Source: Jiangella gansuensis DSM 44835
Lineage (GTDB): Bacteria > Actinomycetota > Actinomycetes > Jiangellales > Jiangellaceae
Direction: 5' to 3'
Length of the DNA: 64,000 nt
Assembly (NCBI RefSeq): GCF_000515395.1
Contig: NZ_KI911782.1
Span: forward strand, 5,362,070 to 5,426,069
Shown here: positions 26,184-34,568 of the stretch, piece after piece
Position numbering within the stretch: position 1 is the first letter of the stretch
Layout: every line of letters begins with the position of its first letter
Translations under genes and position numbers: made by a program
Notes under the pieces: generated by a model
What the model was told of the DNA's origin: nothing
The model's input: only the letters and a program-made list of their open reading frames with translations
Databases searched by the model: none

Positions 26184-26674
26184 GTCGCGTCGCCGGGGGT
26201 GCGCTGGGTGATGCGGCTGAGCTCCTCGGCGACCCGGCTGGCAGTCCCCGAGGCGAGGCCGGGGATCTTGACCGCGCCGCGCGACGACGCCGTCGTGACC
26301 ACCAGGGTGGAGAGCCCGAGCAGTTGCTGGATGGGGCCGCGGATAGTGTCCACGGTCTGGATGCGCGAGATGGGCACGACCCGCCACTCACGCACGATCC
26401 AGCCGGTGACGGCGTAGACGGCCTCGTCGGTGACCTCCCACCGGTGCACCGCGTACCGCCACAGTGGCATGCCAGGGATTTGCAGCACGGCCCACACGAT
26501 GGCGGCCACCAACGGCGGCCCGAGCCAGGGCCGGGCTGCGTCGGCCAGTACATAGGCGACGGTCAAGCCGCCGATCAGCACGGCGAACCCGGCGGCGGAC
26601 TGCAACGCCCAGCCCAGGATGGCCTTGCGCTCGACGCGATGCTCGGGCAGCCGCAGCGCGATCTGCTCAGCCAC
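26180..26674 (-). CDS. small bacterial PH-domain membrane protein (YdbS-like)
   Basis: 164 residues: two transmembrane helices (about 20-70) and one PH2-type domain (YAVHRWEVTDEAVYAVTG, VVPISRIQTVDTIRGPIQ, LVVTTASSRGAVKIPGL). It is the usual partner of the larger YdbT-like protein, here translationally coupled to it, and it overlaps the end of the tetR gene by 8 bp, making tetR-ydbS-ydbT one operon. Presumably the two form a membrane complex. A TetR regulator in the operon suggests that expression responds to a small molecule or envelope stress. Confidence 0.85.
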   Translation of the reverse strand: MAEQIALRLPEHRVERKAILGWALQSAAGFAVLIGGLTVAYVLADAARPWLGPPLVAAIVWAVLQIPGMPLWRYAVHRWEVTDEAVYAVTGWIVREWRVVPISRIQTVDTIRGPIQQLLGLSTLVVTTASSRGAVKIPGLASGTASRVAEELSRITQRTPGDAT

Positions 26675-27311
26675 GGGATACCCGGCCCAGCCGGGGGCGG
26701 CGTACCGCCAGGTCGAACGTCATGGCCAACTCCTTCGCGTAGTGGTCGACGTCGGTTCCGGGGCGGGCGAACAGCTCTGCCGGGACGGCCTCGAGCGCCG
26801 CCATCAGCGTGACGGCCATCAGCCGCGGAGAGAACCCTCGGAACTCGCCGTGCTGCTGCCCCTCGAGCAGCATCTGCTCGAACTGGCCGACGGAGACCGA
26901 CCGTTGCTCGACGGCGAGGTCGCGATTCTCCTGGCCACCCGCACCGGCCAGCACCTGACCGAGAGCGAGGACCTCGCGGCGATGGCTGTCGCAGAAGTGC
27001 ACGAAGCCCTCGATCAGCTGCCGCAGTGCCTCGCGATAGTTCCGGGCGTCCTGGGTCCGCTCGGTCAGCCAGGCCTCCATAGCGGCGTTGACGTCCGAGA
27101 CGACCTGCTGGAAGAGCTCGCGCTTGTTCTCGAAGTGGTACGAGATGAGCCCCGCGCTGATACCCGCCTGCCGCGCGATGCTTGTGAACGACGCCTTCCC
27201 GTAGCCCGCGTCGACCAACGTGTCGATGGCCGCCTGGACAATCTGGTCGCGCCGCGCGGCCTCGATGAAGGACCGACCTCTTTGGTCGGACGCTTCATTT
27301 CTTGGTCGCAT
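26667..27311 (-). CDS. TetR-family regulator
   Basis: 214 residues from ATG 27311. The N-terminal HTH reads RDQIVQAAIDTLVDAGYGKA, FTSIARQAGISAGLISYHFENKRELFQQV in parts (IARQAGISAGLISYHF), typical of TetR; the ligand domain (about 75-205) is variable. The start codon lies inside the perfect palindrome TTGGTCGCATGACCAA, indicating autorepression. First gene of the operon with the two PH-domain proteins; the ligand is unknown. Confidence 0.9.
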   Translation of the reverse strand: MRPRNEASDQRGRSFIEAARRDQIVQAAIDTLVDAGYGKASFTSIARQAGISAGLISYHFENKRELFQQVVSDVNAAMEAWLTERTQDARNYREALRQLIEGFVHFCDSHRREVLALGQVLAGAGGQENRDLAVEQRSVSVGQFEQMLLEGQQHGEFRGFSPRLMAVTLMAALEAVPAELFARPGTDVDHYAKELAMTFDLAVRRPRLGRVSRG

Positions 27312-27317
27312 GACCAA
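27302..27317. promoter_or_regulatory. TetR operator TTGGTC-GCAT-GACCAA
   Basis: Perfect 6-bp arms around GCAT, overlapping the tetR ATG; a further TTTGGTCGG half-site lies about 20 bp into the gene (27278-27288 region). The position fits autoregulation of the tetR-PH operon. Confidence 0.7.
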
Positions 27318-27369
27318 AATTCTAGCGTCACAATCAGGGAGACGCTGCGGTGGTTGCGCTATGTCTTGG

Positions 27370-29211
27370 TCAGCCGGACAGCACGAGCTCGATGCGGCTG
27401 GTGCCACCCTCGACGACGCGCACCGGGATGCCCCAGTCCTGCTGATGGATATGGCACGCGGCGTTCTCACCGCCGTCGTCGCAGGAAGCGGCCATCGCGG
27501 CGACGTGCAGCACGCCGGCGCCGTCGGCTGCGTCGATGCGCAGCCGGCGGGTCAGGGCGCTGTCGCGGCCGCCACCGTCCGCCAGTACCGCTCCGGGTGT
27601 GGCCGACACGACGAGCCGGGTGGCCGGGCCGTACCGCTCGTCGAGCTTCTGGCCGGGCGGCGGGTCGAAGACGACCGCCAGTTCGACGTCGCCGGGGGCC
27701 ACGTCCAGCACGGGCCGCCGGGTCTGGTGCGCCGAACCGGACGCCGTCGCCGCCGATCCGAGCGGCACCCGCGTGAGCCGATGCGCGGCGGACTCGACCA
27801 CCACCAGATGGTCGCCGTCGACCACCGCGCCGCTCGGCTCGCGGACGCCGGTGACCAGCGTCGTCACCTCGCCGGTGGCGGGGTCGTAGCGGCGGACGGC
27901 GTTGTTGTAGGTGTCGCTGACGGCGACCGAACCGTCCGGCAGCGCCGTCACTCCGAGCGGATGCTGCAGCAGCGCCTGTGCGGCCGGGCCGTCCCGGAAG
28001 CCGAAGTCGAACAGGCCCGAGCCGACGGCCGTCTCGACCGTCCCCGTGGACGAGTCCTGGAACGTGACGGCCCGCAGGGACGACGTCTCGGAGTCGGCCA
28101 GCCAGAGCCGGCCGTCGGGACCGACGGCGAGCCCCGACGTCTGGGCGAACCAGGCGTCGCGCAGCTTGCCGTCGACCAGCCCTTCGTTCGTGGTCCCGGC
28201 CAGCAGCCGGACGGACGGCTCCACCGGATCGAACGCCCACAACTGGTGGATGCCGGCCATCGCGACCACCACCGTCATGGCCGCGGGCGACCACACCACG
28301 TCCCACGGCGACGACATGGGGACCGCACGCGGGTCGCCGCTGATGTCGTCGCCGTTCGGGTCGCCCTGCATCCACGCGGTACCGGTGCCGGCGACCGTCG
28401 TGACCTGGCCGTCCGCCAGCCGAACGCCTCGCAGCACGTGGTTGACGGTGTCGGCGACCAGCACCTCGTAGCCGGCCCGGGCGTGCAGTTCGGGCGGCAG
28501 CAGTGTCAGGCCCTGCGGCTCGTTGAACCGTGCCGCGTCCGGGCCTCCGTCGGCGAGGCCCCGCTCGCCGGTGCCGATGCGCCGCACCACCGTCTCGAGG
28601 TCGTCGGCAAGCTCGACCAGGCTGTGGTTGCCGGTGTCGCTCACCAGGAACGTCCCGCCGGGCAGCGCGACGACCTTGCCCGGGAAGCGCAGGACGGTGG
28701 GCTCCGGCTCCGGCGGCACGTACGGGGAGTCGCCCCGGCGTAGCGTGCCCTTCGCCTCGTGCTGCGGTGTCAGCTCGTCGAGGATGGCCTTCAGCGCGTG
28801 GGCGTGCCCCTCGCCGGAGAACTGCGCGACGACGTACCCCTCCGGGTCGACGAGCGTCAGCGTCGGCCAGGCCCGGACGGCGTAGTTCTGCCAGGTGGTG
28901 AGGTTGGGGTCGTCGAGCACCGGGTGGTGCACGCCGTACCGCTCGACCGCCGCCACGACGGCGTCATGATCGGCCTCGTGCACGAACTTCGGCGAGTGCA
29001 CCCCCACCACGGTGAGCACGTCGCCGTACTCGTCCTCCAGCGGCCGCAGCTCGTCCAGGACGTGCAAACAGTTGATGCAGCAGAACGTCCAGAAGTCGAT
29101 CAGAGTCCACCGACCCCGCAGATCCGCGAGGCTGAGGCTCTCGCCACCCGTATTGATCCATCCGCCACGGCCCACCAGTTCGGGAGCGCGGACGCGTGCT
29201 CGTCCCATCAC
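27370..29211 (-). CDS. thioredoxin-like/NHL-repeat protein (NHLRC2-like)
   Basis: 613 residues. An N-terminal thioredoxin-like domain (about 1-150) has the unusual active site WTFCCINC (C44, C45, C48) after LRGRWTLIDF, and RAWPTLTLVDPEGYV carries the cis-Pro. A six-bladed NHL beta-propeller follows (about 165-480; blade examples LVSDTGNHSLVELADD, VADTVNHVLRGV, VSDTYNNAVRRYDPATG), then a ~100-residue C-terminal beta domain. The order matches NHLRC2 and its bacterial homologues. There is no signal peptide, so it should be cytoplasmic. Bacterial function is unestablished; a thiol redox or reductase role is inferred from the CxxC. Conserved D-x-x-N motifs support an intact propeller. Confidence 0.9.
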   Translation of the reverse strand: MMGRARVRAPELVGRGGWINTGGESLSLADLRGRWTLIDFWTFCCINCLHVLDELRPLEDEYGDVLTVVGVHSPKFVHEADHDAVVAAVERYGVHHPVLDDPNLTTWQNYAVRAWPTLTLVDPEGYVVAQFSGEGHAHALKAILDELTPQHEAKGTLRRGDSPYVPPEPEPTVLRFPGKVVALPGGTFLVSDTGNHSLVELADDLETVVRRIGTGERGLADGGPDAARFNEPQGLTLLPPELHARAGYEVLVADTVNHVLRGVRLADGQVTTVAGTGTAWMQGDPNGDDISGDPRAVPMSSPWDVVWSPAAMTVVVAMAGIHQLWAFDPVEPSVRLLAGTTNEGLVDGKLRDAWFAQTSGLAVGPDGRLWLADSETSSLRAVTFQDSSTGTVETAVGSGLFDFGFRDGPAAQALLQHPLGVTALPDGSVAVSDTYNNAVRRYDPATGEVTTLVTGVREPSGAVVDGDHLVVVESAAHRLTRVPLGSAATASGSAHQTRRPVLDVAPGDVELAVVFDPPPGQKLDERYGPATRLVVSATPGAVLADGGGRDSALTRRLRIDAADGAGVLHVAAMAASCDDGGENAACHIHQQDWGIPVRVVEGGTSRIELVLSG

Positions 29212-29369
29212 AGTTCAAGTGTCCCCGACGTACACCCCGACCCGAGGCCCGGGCCGGGACGCGACACTCTGTGGACCGTGTGCACTGAACGTCAAGAGCC
29301 GGGATCATCGACGTGGGAGCGCCTTCTCCGACCGCTTCCAAGGCGCCGCGCCGCGCGGAACACATGAAG

Positions 29370-29413
29370 AGGCCCTCGGCGCGGAACCACAGCATGCCAC
29401 GCACCGAGGGCCT
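29370..29413. terminator. stem-loop upstream of the NHL protein gene
   Basis: AGGCCCTCGGCGCG and CGCACCGAGGGCCT pair with one mismatch around a 16-nt loop. On the minus strand it lies about 160 bp before the thioredoxin-NHL start, where it could act as an attenuator; on the plus strand no gene clearly ends here. Confidence 0.4.
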
Positions 29414-29504
29414 GACCGGGATCAACGGTGTTGACGCACCTCCTCCGGCTACGTCCAATGTAGCCGTTGACGTGGAACTTGGCTGAATGTCATCCGGACA
29501 GGCT

Positions 29505-29534
29505 TACTACATCGGGAATCCGCCCGACGTAGTA
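29505..29534. promoter_or_regulatory. 12-bp-arm palindrome, operator-like
   Basis: TACTACATCGGG and CCCGACGTAGTA form an imperfect palindrome (one mismatch, 6-nt centre) about 70 bp before the possible small gene at 29602. Palindromes with AT-containing outer arms like this usually bind a dimeric repressor; no candidate regulator is adjacent. Confidence 0.35.
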
Positions 29535-29601
29535 CGGAGACGGGCTGCCGGGCGGGCTGTTGACGCGGTTCACCTGGTGCCACCGCGAGGGAAGGGATCT
29601 C

Positions 29602-29700
29602 GTGAACCACAGCGACAGGCGAGGACGCACCACGCTGGAGAGGTTGGAACACCTCAGCCGGCACACCGAGGTGATCGGCCGGACGCTTCGGCATCTATGA
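29602..29700 (+). CDS. possible small protein, 32 residues
   Basis: GTG start with GAGGGAAGGG 7-16 bp upstream; the product is a short, very basic, Arg-rich helix-prone peptide (MNHSDRRGRTTLERLEHL then SRHTEVIGRTLRHL). No signal peptide or known family. A stem-loop with a TTCG loop 80 bp downstream could end its transcript, and a 12-bp-arm palindrome lies upstream. Support is limited to this context; it may be non-coding. Confidence 0.3.
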   Translation: MNHSDRRGRTTLERLEHLSRHTEVIGRTLRHL

Positions 29701-29779
29701 CCATTGGCGGCGATTGCGTCCTTGATTCTGGGTGTCACCCTGCACCACCCCGGCTGAGGTCGGACCGCAGGGAGCGACA

Positions 29780-29799
29780 GGGTCGGCTTCGGCCGGCCC
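29780..29799 (+). terminator. TTCG-loop stem-loop
   Basis: GGGTCGGC-TTCG-GCCGGCCC folds into an 8-bp stem (one G-T pair) followed by CTTCGTG. It lies 80 bp after the possible small gene and 132 bp before the nucleotidase start, fitting an intrinsic terminator between them. Confidence 0.5.
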
Positions 29800-29931
29800 C
29801 TTCGTGCGCTCGCGTGCGGCCTGGTGGGTTTACGGGAGCGTCGGGCTGGTGTCACCGGGCGGCTCTCTTCCGCACACCTTTCGCGCCGAGAGTGGGCGGG
29901 TTCACCCGATTCGTCGACGAGGAGTGCGCGG

Positions 29932-31713
29932 ATGCCCACCAGCTGGAAGACCGCGGCGATCACGACCGCCGCGGCGGCGCTGACGTTCGCCGGCCTGGTG
30001 CCGGCCGCCACCGCCGAGCCACCCGCCGCTGACACCGTCCCCGTCCAGCTACTGTCGATCACCGACCTGCACGGCTACGTCGGCGACTACACCGCGAGCA
30101 TCCGGGGCGCGCACGCCGGCGACCCCGCCCAGACGGTGGGCGGCGGTGCCTACCTCGCGACGCACCTGAAGCAGCTCAGCGCCGGTCACGAGAACTCCAT
30201 CCTGTTCTCCGCCGGCGACGACTTCTCCGGCTGGCCGGACGAGACCGAGTTCTTCTGGAACGAGCCGACCATCGAGTACCTCAACGCCATCGGCCTGGGG
30301 TTCTCCACGGTCGGCAACCATGAGATGGACCGCGGATTCGCCTTCCTCGACCACCTGATGAACGGCACCTGCGAGGGCCGGCCCGACGACGACCTCTGCT
30401 TCCCCGACTCCACCGGACAGGTCTTCCAGGGCGCGGACTTCGACTACTACTCGGCCAACCTGATCGACCGGTCCACCGGCGAGCCGGCGCTCCAGCCGTA
30501 CCACGTGCGGTTCGTCGACGACGGCGACGGCGGCAGGCTTCCGATCGGTTTCGTGCACGCGACGACGGCGCTGACGTCGAGCGAGCAGATGTCGTACACG
30601 CCCAGCGGCTACGACTACACCGCGGAGACGGAGGCGATCAACGCCGCGACGCGGGAGCTGACGGATCAGGGCGTCGAGGCCGTCGTCGTCGTGCTGCACG
30701 AGGGCTTCTCGCAGCAGGCCGGCACCGGCTACAACGACTGCGTGGACCCGTTCGGCCCGGCGGTGGACTTCAACGCCGAGATCGATCCCGCGGTGGACGC
30801 CATCATCACCGGACACTGGCACGGCCTGGTCAACTGCATGCTTCCCGACCCCGACGGGGTGCCGCGCCCCGTGGTGCAGGCCGGCAACCACGGCCACCTG
30901 ATCAGCGAGATCACCCTGGAGCTGGACCCGTCGACCGGCGATGTGGTGCGCGAGCGCACCGGGTCCACCAACCACCCGAACACCCAGGATGTGGCGCCGG
31001 ACCCGGAGGCGCTGCGGATCGCCGAGTACTGGCGGGCCCGGCTGGCCGAGCGCAACGCCACCGAGGTCGCGACCATCACCGCCGACATCCGGCGGGCGCC
31101 CGGCGACGCGGCGGAGTCGCCGGCCTACAACCTGGCGGCCGACGCGTTCTGGTGGGCGGCGAACCAGGACGGCGAGGCCGACCTCGCCGTCGCGATGCCG
31201 GGCATCCTGCGTGGCGACCTCACCTACGCGCCGAACCCGGCACGTCCCGGTGACGCTCCCGGGCGGGTTCTCTTCCCGGAGATCGCGGTGGGCCTGGTGT
31301 ACGACTCCGGGATCGGCGTGGGGATCGTGCGCGGCACCGTGACCGGGCACGAGCTACTGGACTTGCTGGAGAGCCAATGGCAGCGCGCGGCCGACGGCAC
31401 CGTCACGTTCCGGTCGATGGCGGTCTCGAGCAACATGACCTATACCTATGACACCGACCGGCCCGTGGGCCGGCGCGTCGTTCCCGGCAGTGTGCGGATC
31501 GACGGGCGCCCGCTGCGGCCGAACGCGGACTACCGGGTGGCGACGCTGGCGAACAACTTCTACGCCAAGAACGCCACCCCCGGCTTCACGGCCCTGTTCG
31601 ACGCCAGGGACCAGGACCGCAGCCTCTTCAACGGCGGTGACGCGCTGTGGCGCTACGCGGAGGCGAACTCGCCGCTGGCGCCGCCCGCGGTCGGCCGGGC
31701 CACCGCCCGCTGA
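29932..31713 (+). CDS. secreted bifunctional metallophosphatase/5'-nucleotidase
   Basis: 593 residues from ATG 29932, preceded by CGAGGAG. Signal peptide 1-28 (KTAAITTAAAALTFAGLVPAATA). The metallophosphatase domain has the dinuclear-metal motifs SITDLHGY (D45, H47), SAGDDFSG, VGNHEMDRG and ITGHWHGLVNC; the C-terminal 5'-nucleotidase domain (about 365-580) has YNLAADAFWWA and the substrate-binding VSSNMTYTYD with SVRIDGRPL...ATLANNFY. It should hydrolyse extracellular nucleotides to nucleosides and phosphate. No LPXTG or C-terminal helix is visible, so it is probably released. It converges on the S9 peptidase gene over a strong hairpin. Confidence 0.93.
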   Translation: MPTSWKTAAITTAAAALTFAGLVPAATAEPPAADTVPVQLLSITDLHGYVGDYTASIRGAHAGDPAQTVGGGAYLATHLKQLSAGHENSILFSAGDDFSGWPDETEFFWNEPTIEYLNAIGLGFSTVGNHEMDRGFAFLDHLMNGTCEGRPDDDLCFPDSTGQVFQGADFDYYSANLIDRSTGEPALQPYHVRFVDDGDGGRLPIGFVHATTALTSSEQMSYTPSGYDYTAETEAINAATRELTDQGVEAVVVVLHEGFSQQAGTGYNDCVDPFGPAVDFNAEIDPAVDAIITGHWHGLVNCMLPDPDGVPRPVVQAGNHGHLISEITLELDPSTGDVVRERTGSTNHPNTQDVAPDPEALRIAEYWRARLAERNATEVATITADIRRAPGDAAESPAYNLAADAFWWAANQDGEADLAVAMPGILRGDLTYAPNPARPGDAPGRVLFPEIAVGLVYDSGIGVGIVRGTVTGHELLDLLESQWQRAADGTVTFRSMAVSSNMTYTYDTDRPVGRRVVPGSVRIDGRPLRPNADYRVATLANNFYAKNATPGFTALFDARDQDRSLFNGGDALWRYAEANSPLAPPAVGRATAR

Positions 31714-31717
31714 CCAC

Positions 31718-31775
31718 CGGTGATCGACAGGGCGTTGCTACCGCCAGAGGGGTGGCAACACCCTGTCGATCACCG
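31718..31775. terminator. 25-bp-arm hairpin between convergent genes
   Basis: Arm 31718-31742 (starts CGGTGATCGACAGGG) pairs with 31751-31775 (ends CCCTGTCGATCACCG) with two mismatches and an 8-nt loop. It fills the space between the convergent nucleotidase and S9 peptidase stops and is a good bidirectional terminator candidate. The outer TGATC is shared with other palindromes in the window. Confidence 0.6.
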
Positions 31776-31784
31776 CGATGGGCC

Positions 31785-33848
31785 TCACGTGAGGATGGCC
31801 GGAGTCTCCCAGTCCTTGCCGAGCACGTTGTGGCCGAGGAACGCGAAGACGGTCTGGTACCAGACCTTCGCGTGCTGCGGCGACAGGATCCAGTGGTTCT
31901 CGTCCGGGAAGTAGAGGAACTTGTGCGGCATCTCGCCGTCCTCCGCCTCCGTCTGGGACGCCAGCTCGAACCACAGCCGCAGCGCCTCGCCGATGGGCAC
32001 CCGGTAGTCGCGGTCGCCGTGGATGACCAGCATCGGCGTCGTGATGGAGCGGACGTGGTGGTGCGGCGAGTTGGCCGCGGCCATCTCCGCGGTCATCTCC
32101 TTGACCCAGTAGAACGCAGCGTCGGTGGTGGGCCCGAACTGGTCGAGAGCCCAGAGACTGGCGTGGGTGACGATGGCGTCGAAGCGGTCGGTGTTGCCGG
32201 CCACCCAGTTGGCCATGTAGCCGCCGAACGAGCCGCCCATGGCCGCGGTTCGGGTCTCGTCGATGTCGTCGCGGGCGACGGTGGCATCGGTGATGGCCAT
32301 CAGGTCGGTGAACGGCGCTTGACCCCACGAACCCCAGCCGCGACGGATGAAGTCGAGCCCGTAACCGGTGGACAGTGCCGGGTCGGGAAGCAGCACGGCG
32401 TAGCCCTGCGCCACCGCGATCCACGGGTTCCACCGCCACGACCACGCGTTCCACGACCCGAGCGGGCCACCGTGGATCCACAGCAGCAGCGGCGCCGGGC
32501 TGGTGGCCGAGGCACCCTCGGGTAGCGCCAGCCAGGCGCGCACCCGCACGCCGTCCGGCGTCGTCGTCTCCACCTCGGTGATGTCGCCGGGCAGCAATGG
32601 TGCGGGCGCCGGCGCGGGCAGTGGCGCCGACAGCTGGTCGGCGACCTCGGCGGACAGCTTCACCGGTGTCGGCGGCTCCAGGTATGAGGTGCGCATCGCG
32701 TAGACGGTGGAGCCGTCGGGCGAGACGACGACGTCGCTGTAGGCGTAGTCGTCGGACGTGAGCTTGGTGACCGCGCCACTGGCGACGTCGATGCGGAAGA
32801 CCGGCGCGCGGCCGTCGTCGTCGGCCACCACGATGAGCGCGGAACCGTCCGGTGTCCACCGCGCCGCGCCCGGCCAGCGGTCCCAGTCGGCGGTCAGTGA
32901 CCGGACGGACCCGTCGGCGACCGTGATGATCACGAGCTCCTGGTCGACCGGTTCGGTGGGCGTGGACCGCTTGCCGCGTACGACGGCGACCGCCGACCCG
33001 TCCGGGCTGAAGCGCGGCGTCTCGAACTCGTAGTCGGGGTGGTCGGCCAGCACCCGGCGCTCTCCGGTGGCGACGTCGACGACCACGAGCGACTGCCGCA
33101 GGCCGCCCCGCTCGGGCATGTTCCACATGGTGACCACGGTGGAGCCGTCGGGGCTGATGTCGTAGCCGGCGGAGTCCAAGGACCGGCCGGCGTCCGGCGT
33201 GAGGTCGCGCAGCTCGACGGAGGGGTCGTCCAGCGGGGTCTCGCCGTCGCTCAGCCTGCCGGCGAACAGCCGCGGCGCGTCCGGGCCGAGGTCGTGGTCC
33301 CAGTACCGCACCGGGTACCGCTCGTGCAGGATCGCGGAGACCTTCTTCTCCGTGCGCTCCTTGCGCTTCTTCTCCTCCGACTCGACGTCCGTGGACGACG
33401 GGAACGTGTCGGAGGCGACGAGGATGGTGCCGGACTCGCGTGCCACCACCACGCCACCGATGCCGCCGGGCCGCTTGGCCACGACGCGAGCCTCTCCACC
33501 GTCGGCCGGCAGCAGCCACAGCAGCGGCGCCTCGTCATCATCCTTGGTGGCCGGGTCGGGGCGGGCGGAGCCGAACAGCAGCGAGCCGTCGGGCAGGAAC
33601 GCGGCGCCGCTCTCGCCCTTGGCGCTGCGGGTCAGCCGCCGGGCCGGGCGACGGCCCTCGGGATCGATCTCCCACAGTGCGGTGACGTACCTGGTCTTGT
33701 CCGGGCTCAGTGTGGACACGGCGGTGACGAGGCGGCTGCCGTCCGGCGACAGCGCGAGCCCGCCGAAACGCGGCAGGGCCACGTAGGCGTCCAGGTCGTG
33801 GAACGGGGTCGGCGGGGTGTCCGGCGTCTCCGGCGCGGTTTCTGTCAC
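31785..33848 (-). CDS. S9-family prolyl oligopeptidase/acylaminoacyl peptidase
   Basis: 687 residues. An N-terminal beta-propeller of WD40/TolB-like blades (repeated LSPDGSRLV, ISPDGSTVV, FSPDGSAVAVV, VSPDGSTVYAMR) at about 25-410 and a C-terminal alpha/beta hydrolase domain: LLLWIHGGPLGSWN (oxyanion), catalytic Ser in AAMGGSFGGYM, Asp in VIHGDRDYRVP and His in FPDENHWILSP. It cleaves small peptides in the cytoplasm; no signal peptide is seen. The start is GTG 33848 after AAGGAAG. It is divergent from the hsp20 gene. Confidence 0.94.
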   Translation of the reverse strand: MTETAPETPDTPPTPFHDLDAYVALPRFGGLALSPDGSRLVTAVSTLSPDKTRYVTALWEIDPEGRRPARRLTRSAKGESGAAFLPDGSLLFGSARPDPATKDDDEAPLLWLLPADGGEARVVAKRPGGIGGVVVARESGTILVASDTFPSSTDVESEEKKRKERTEKKVSAILHERYPVRYWDHDLGPDAPRLFAGRLSDGETPLDDPSVELRDLTPDAGRSLDSAGYDISPDGSTVVTMWNMPERGGLRQSLVVVDVATGERRVLADHPDYEFETPRFSPDGSAVAVVRGKRSTPTEPVDQELVIITVADGSVRSLTADWDRWPGAARWTPDGSALIVVADDDGRAPVFRIDVASGAVTKLTSDDYAYSDVVVSPDGSTVYAMRTSYLEPPTPVKLSAEVADQLSAPLPAPAPAPLLPGDITEVETTTPDGVRVRAWLALPEGASATSPAPLLLWIHGGPLGSWNAWSWRWNPWIAVAQGYAVLLPDPALSTGYGLDFIRRGWGSWGQAPFTDLMAITDATVARDDIDETRTAAMGGSFGGYMANWVAGNTDRFDAIVTHASLWALDQFGPTTDAAFYWVKEMTAEMAAANSPHHHVRSITTPMLVIHGDRDYRVPIGEALRLWFELASQTEAEDGEMPHKFLYFPDENHWILSPQHAKVWYQTVFAFLGHNVLGKDWETPAILT

Positions 33849-33948
33849 CCTTCCTTACCTATCACGCTGTTCTGCCCTGCTGACAGGACTGCGTACGTAA
33901 CGGCTCAGCCTCGGTCCGCTCACACCCCACGCCGGCCTCTCCAACTCA

Positions 33949-33975
33949 CTGGCACTCTCGCCATGAGAGTGCTAA
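33949..33975. promoter_or_regulatory. CIRCE element (HrcA operator) before hsp20
   Basis: CTGGCACTC-N9-GAGTGCTAA matches the CIRCE consensus TTAGCACTC-N9-GAGTGCTAA with two mismatches in the left arm and the exact 9-bp spacer. It lies 71 bp before the hsp20 start codon, so HrcA repression relieved by heat is expected. Confidence 0.85.
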
Positions 33976-34046
33976 TTTCGATGGTGCAGTGACCGCTGGT
34001 TCGCCCTCGCGGGGGCGAGGGCGAGTGGTGACAGGAGGTGGTTGAT

Positions 34047-34490
34047 GTGGTCACCCGCTTTGACCCGTTCCGCGACATCGACCGTCTGGCCGAGCAGATG
34101 TGGGGTGCTGCTCGCAACGCCGCGACGATGCCGATGGATCTCTACCGGTCCGGCGACCACTACGTCATGCACTTCGATCTACCCGGCATCGACCCCGGGT
34201 CGCTGGACGTCAACGTCAAGGACCGCACGCTGACCGTGCGAGCCGAGCGCAGCGGACGCTCCGAGGACGTCGAGTGGCTCAACCGCGAGCGTCCGGTCGG
34301 CACCTACGTCCGCCAGCTCAACCTCGGCACGGGCCTCGAGCTCGACCGCATCGAGGCGAGTTACGCCGACGGCGTCCTCACCCTCACCGTCCCGGTCGAG
34401 GAGGAGGCAAAGCCGCGCCGCATCGAGGTCTCGCATCCGAGCAAGACCCGGGTCATCGAGGCGGGCCCCAGCGAGAGCCCAGCCGGCTGA
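34047..34490 (+). CDS. Hsp20/alpha-crystallin small heat shock protein
   Basis: 147 residues from GTG 34047, 8 bp after AGGAGG (an in-frame GTG at 34038 overlaps that site). The alpha-crystallin domain (about 33-122) has MPMDLYRSGDHYVMHFDLPG, LTVRAERS and the C-terminal ASYADGVLTLTVPVEE motif; the C-terminal extension is PRRIEV. It is an ATP-independent holdase that keeps unfolding proteins soluble. A CIRCE operator precedes it, and a strong hairpin (about 34001-34022, TCGCCCTCGC...GCGAGGGCGA) in the 5' leader lies close to the ribosome-binding site, so temperature-sensitive translation is possible as well. Confidence 0.93.
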   Translation: MVTRFDPFRDIDRLAEQMWGAARNAATMPMDLYRSGDHYVMHFDLPGIDPGSLDVNVKDRTLTVRAERSGRSEDVEWLNRERPVGTYVRQLNLGTGLELDRIEASYADGVLTLTVPVEEEAKPRRIEVSHPSKTRVIEAGPSESPAG

Positions 34491-34516
34491 CCGGCGGCGG
34501 GTATCCCCACGGCACC

Positions 34517-34546
34517 GCTCCCGCCGCGCACCCGCGCGGCGGGAGC
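34517..34546. terminator. bidirectional terminator-like stem-loop
   Basis: GCTCCCGCCGCG and CGCGGCGGGAGC pair perfectly (12 bp) around a 6-nt loop between the convergent hsp20 and lacI-type genes. Confidence 0.65.
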
Positions 34547-34568
34547 ACGCCGCACGGCGCCCGGCCCA

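Larger units (their letters stand above)
29212..29931. other. 720-bp gap with hairpins, a palindrome and possible small ORFs
   Basis: It holds a stem-loop (29370-29413), a 12-bp-arm palindrome (29505-29534), a possible 32-codon gene (29602-29700) and a stem-loop with TTCG loop (29780-29799). A 40-codon ATG frame at 29364-29486 (begins MKRPSARNHS) overlaps the first stem-loop and has no clear ribosome-binding site, so it is not called. The nucleotidase gene starts at 29932. Confidence 0.5.

Noticed and set aside
29422-29439. five-codon leader peptide GTG...TGA on the minus strand before the NHL protein gene
   Set aside because: The GGAGGAG is directly adjacent to the GTG with no spacing, so initiation there is unlikely.
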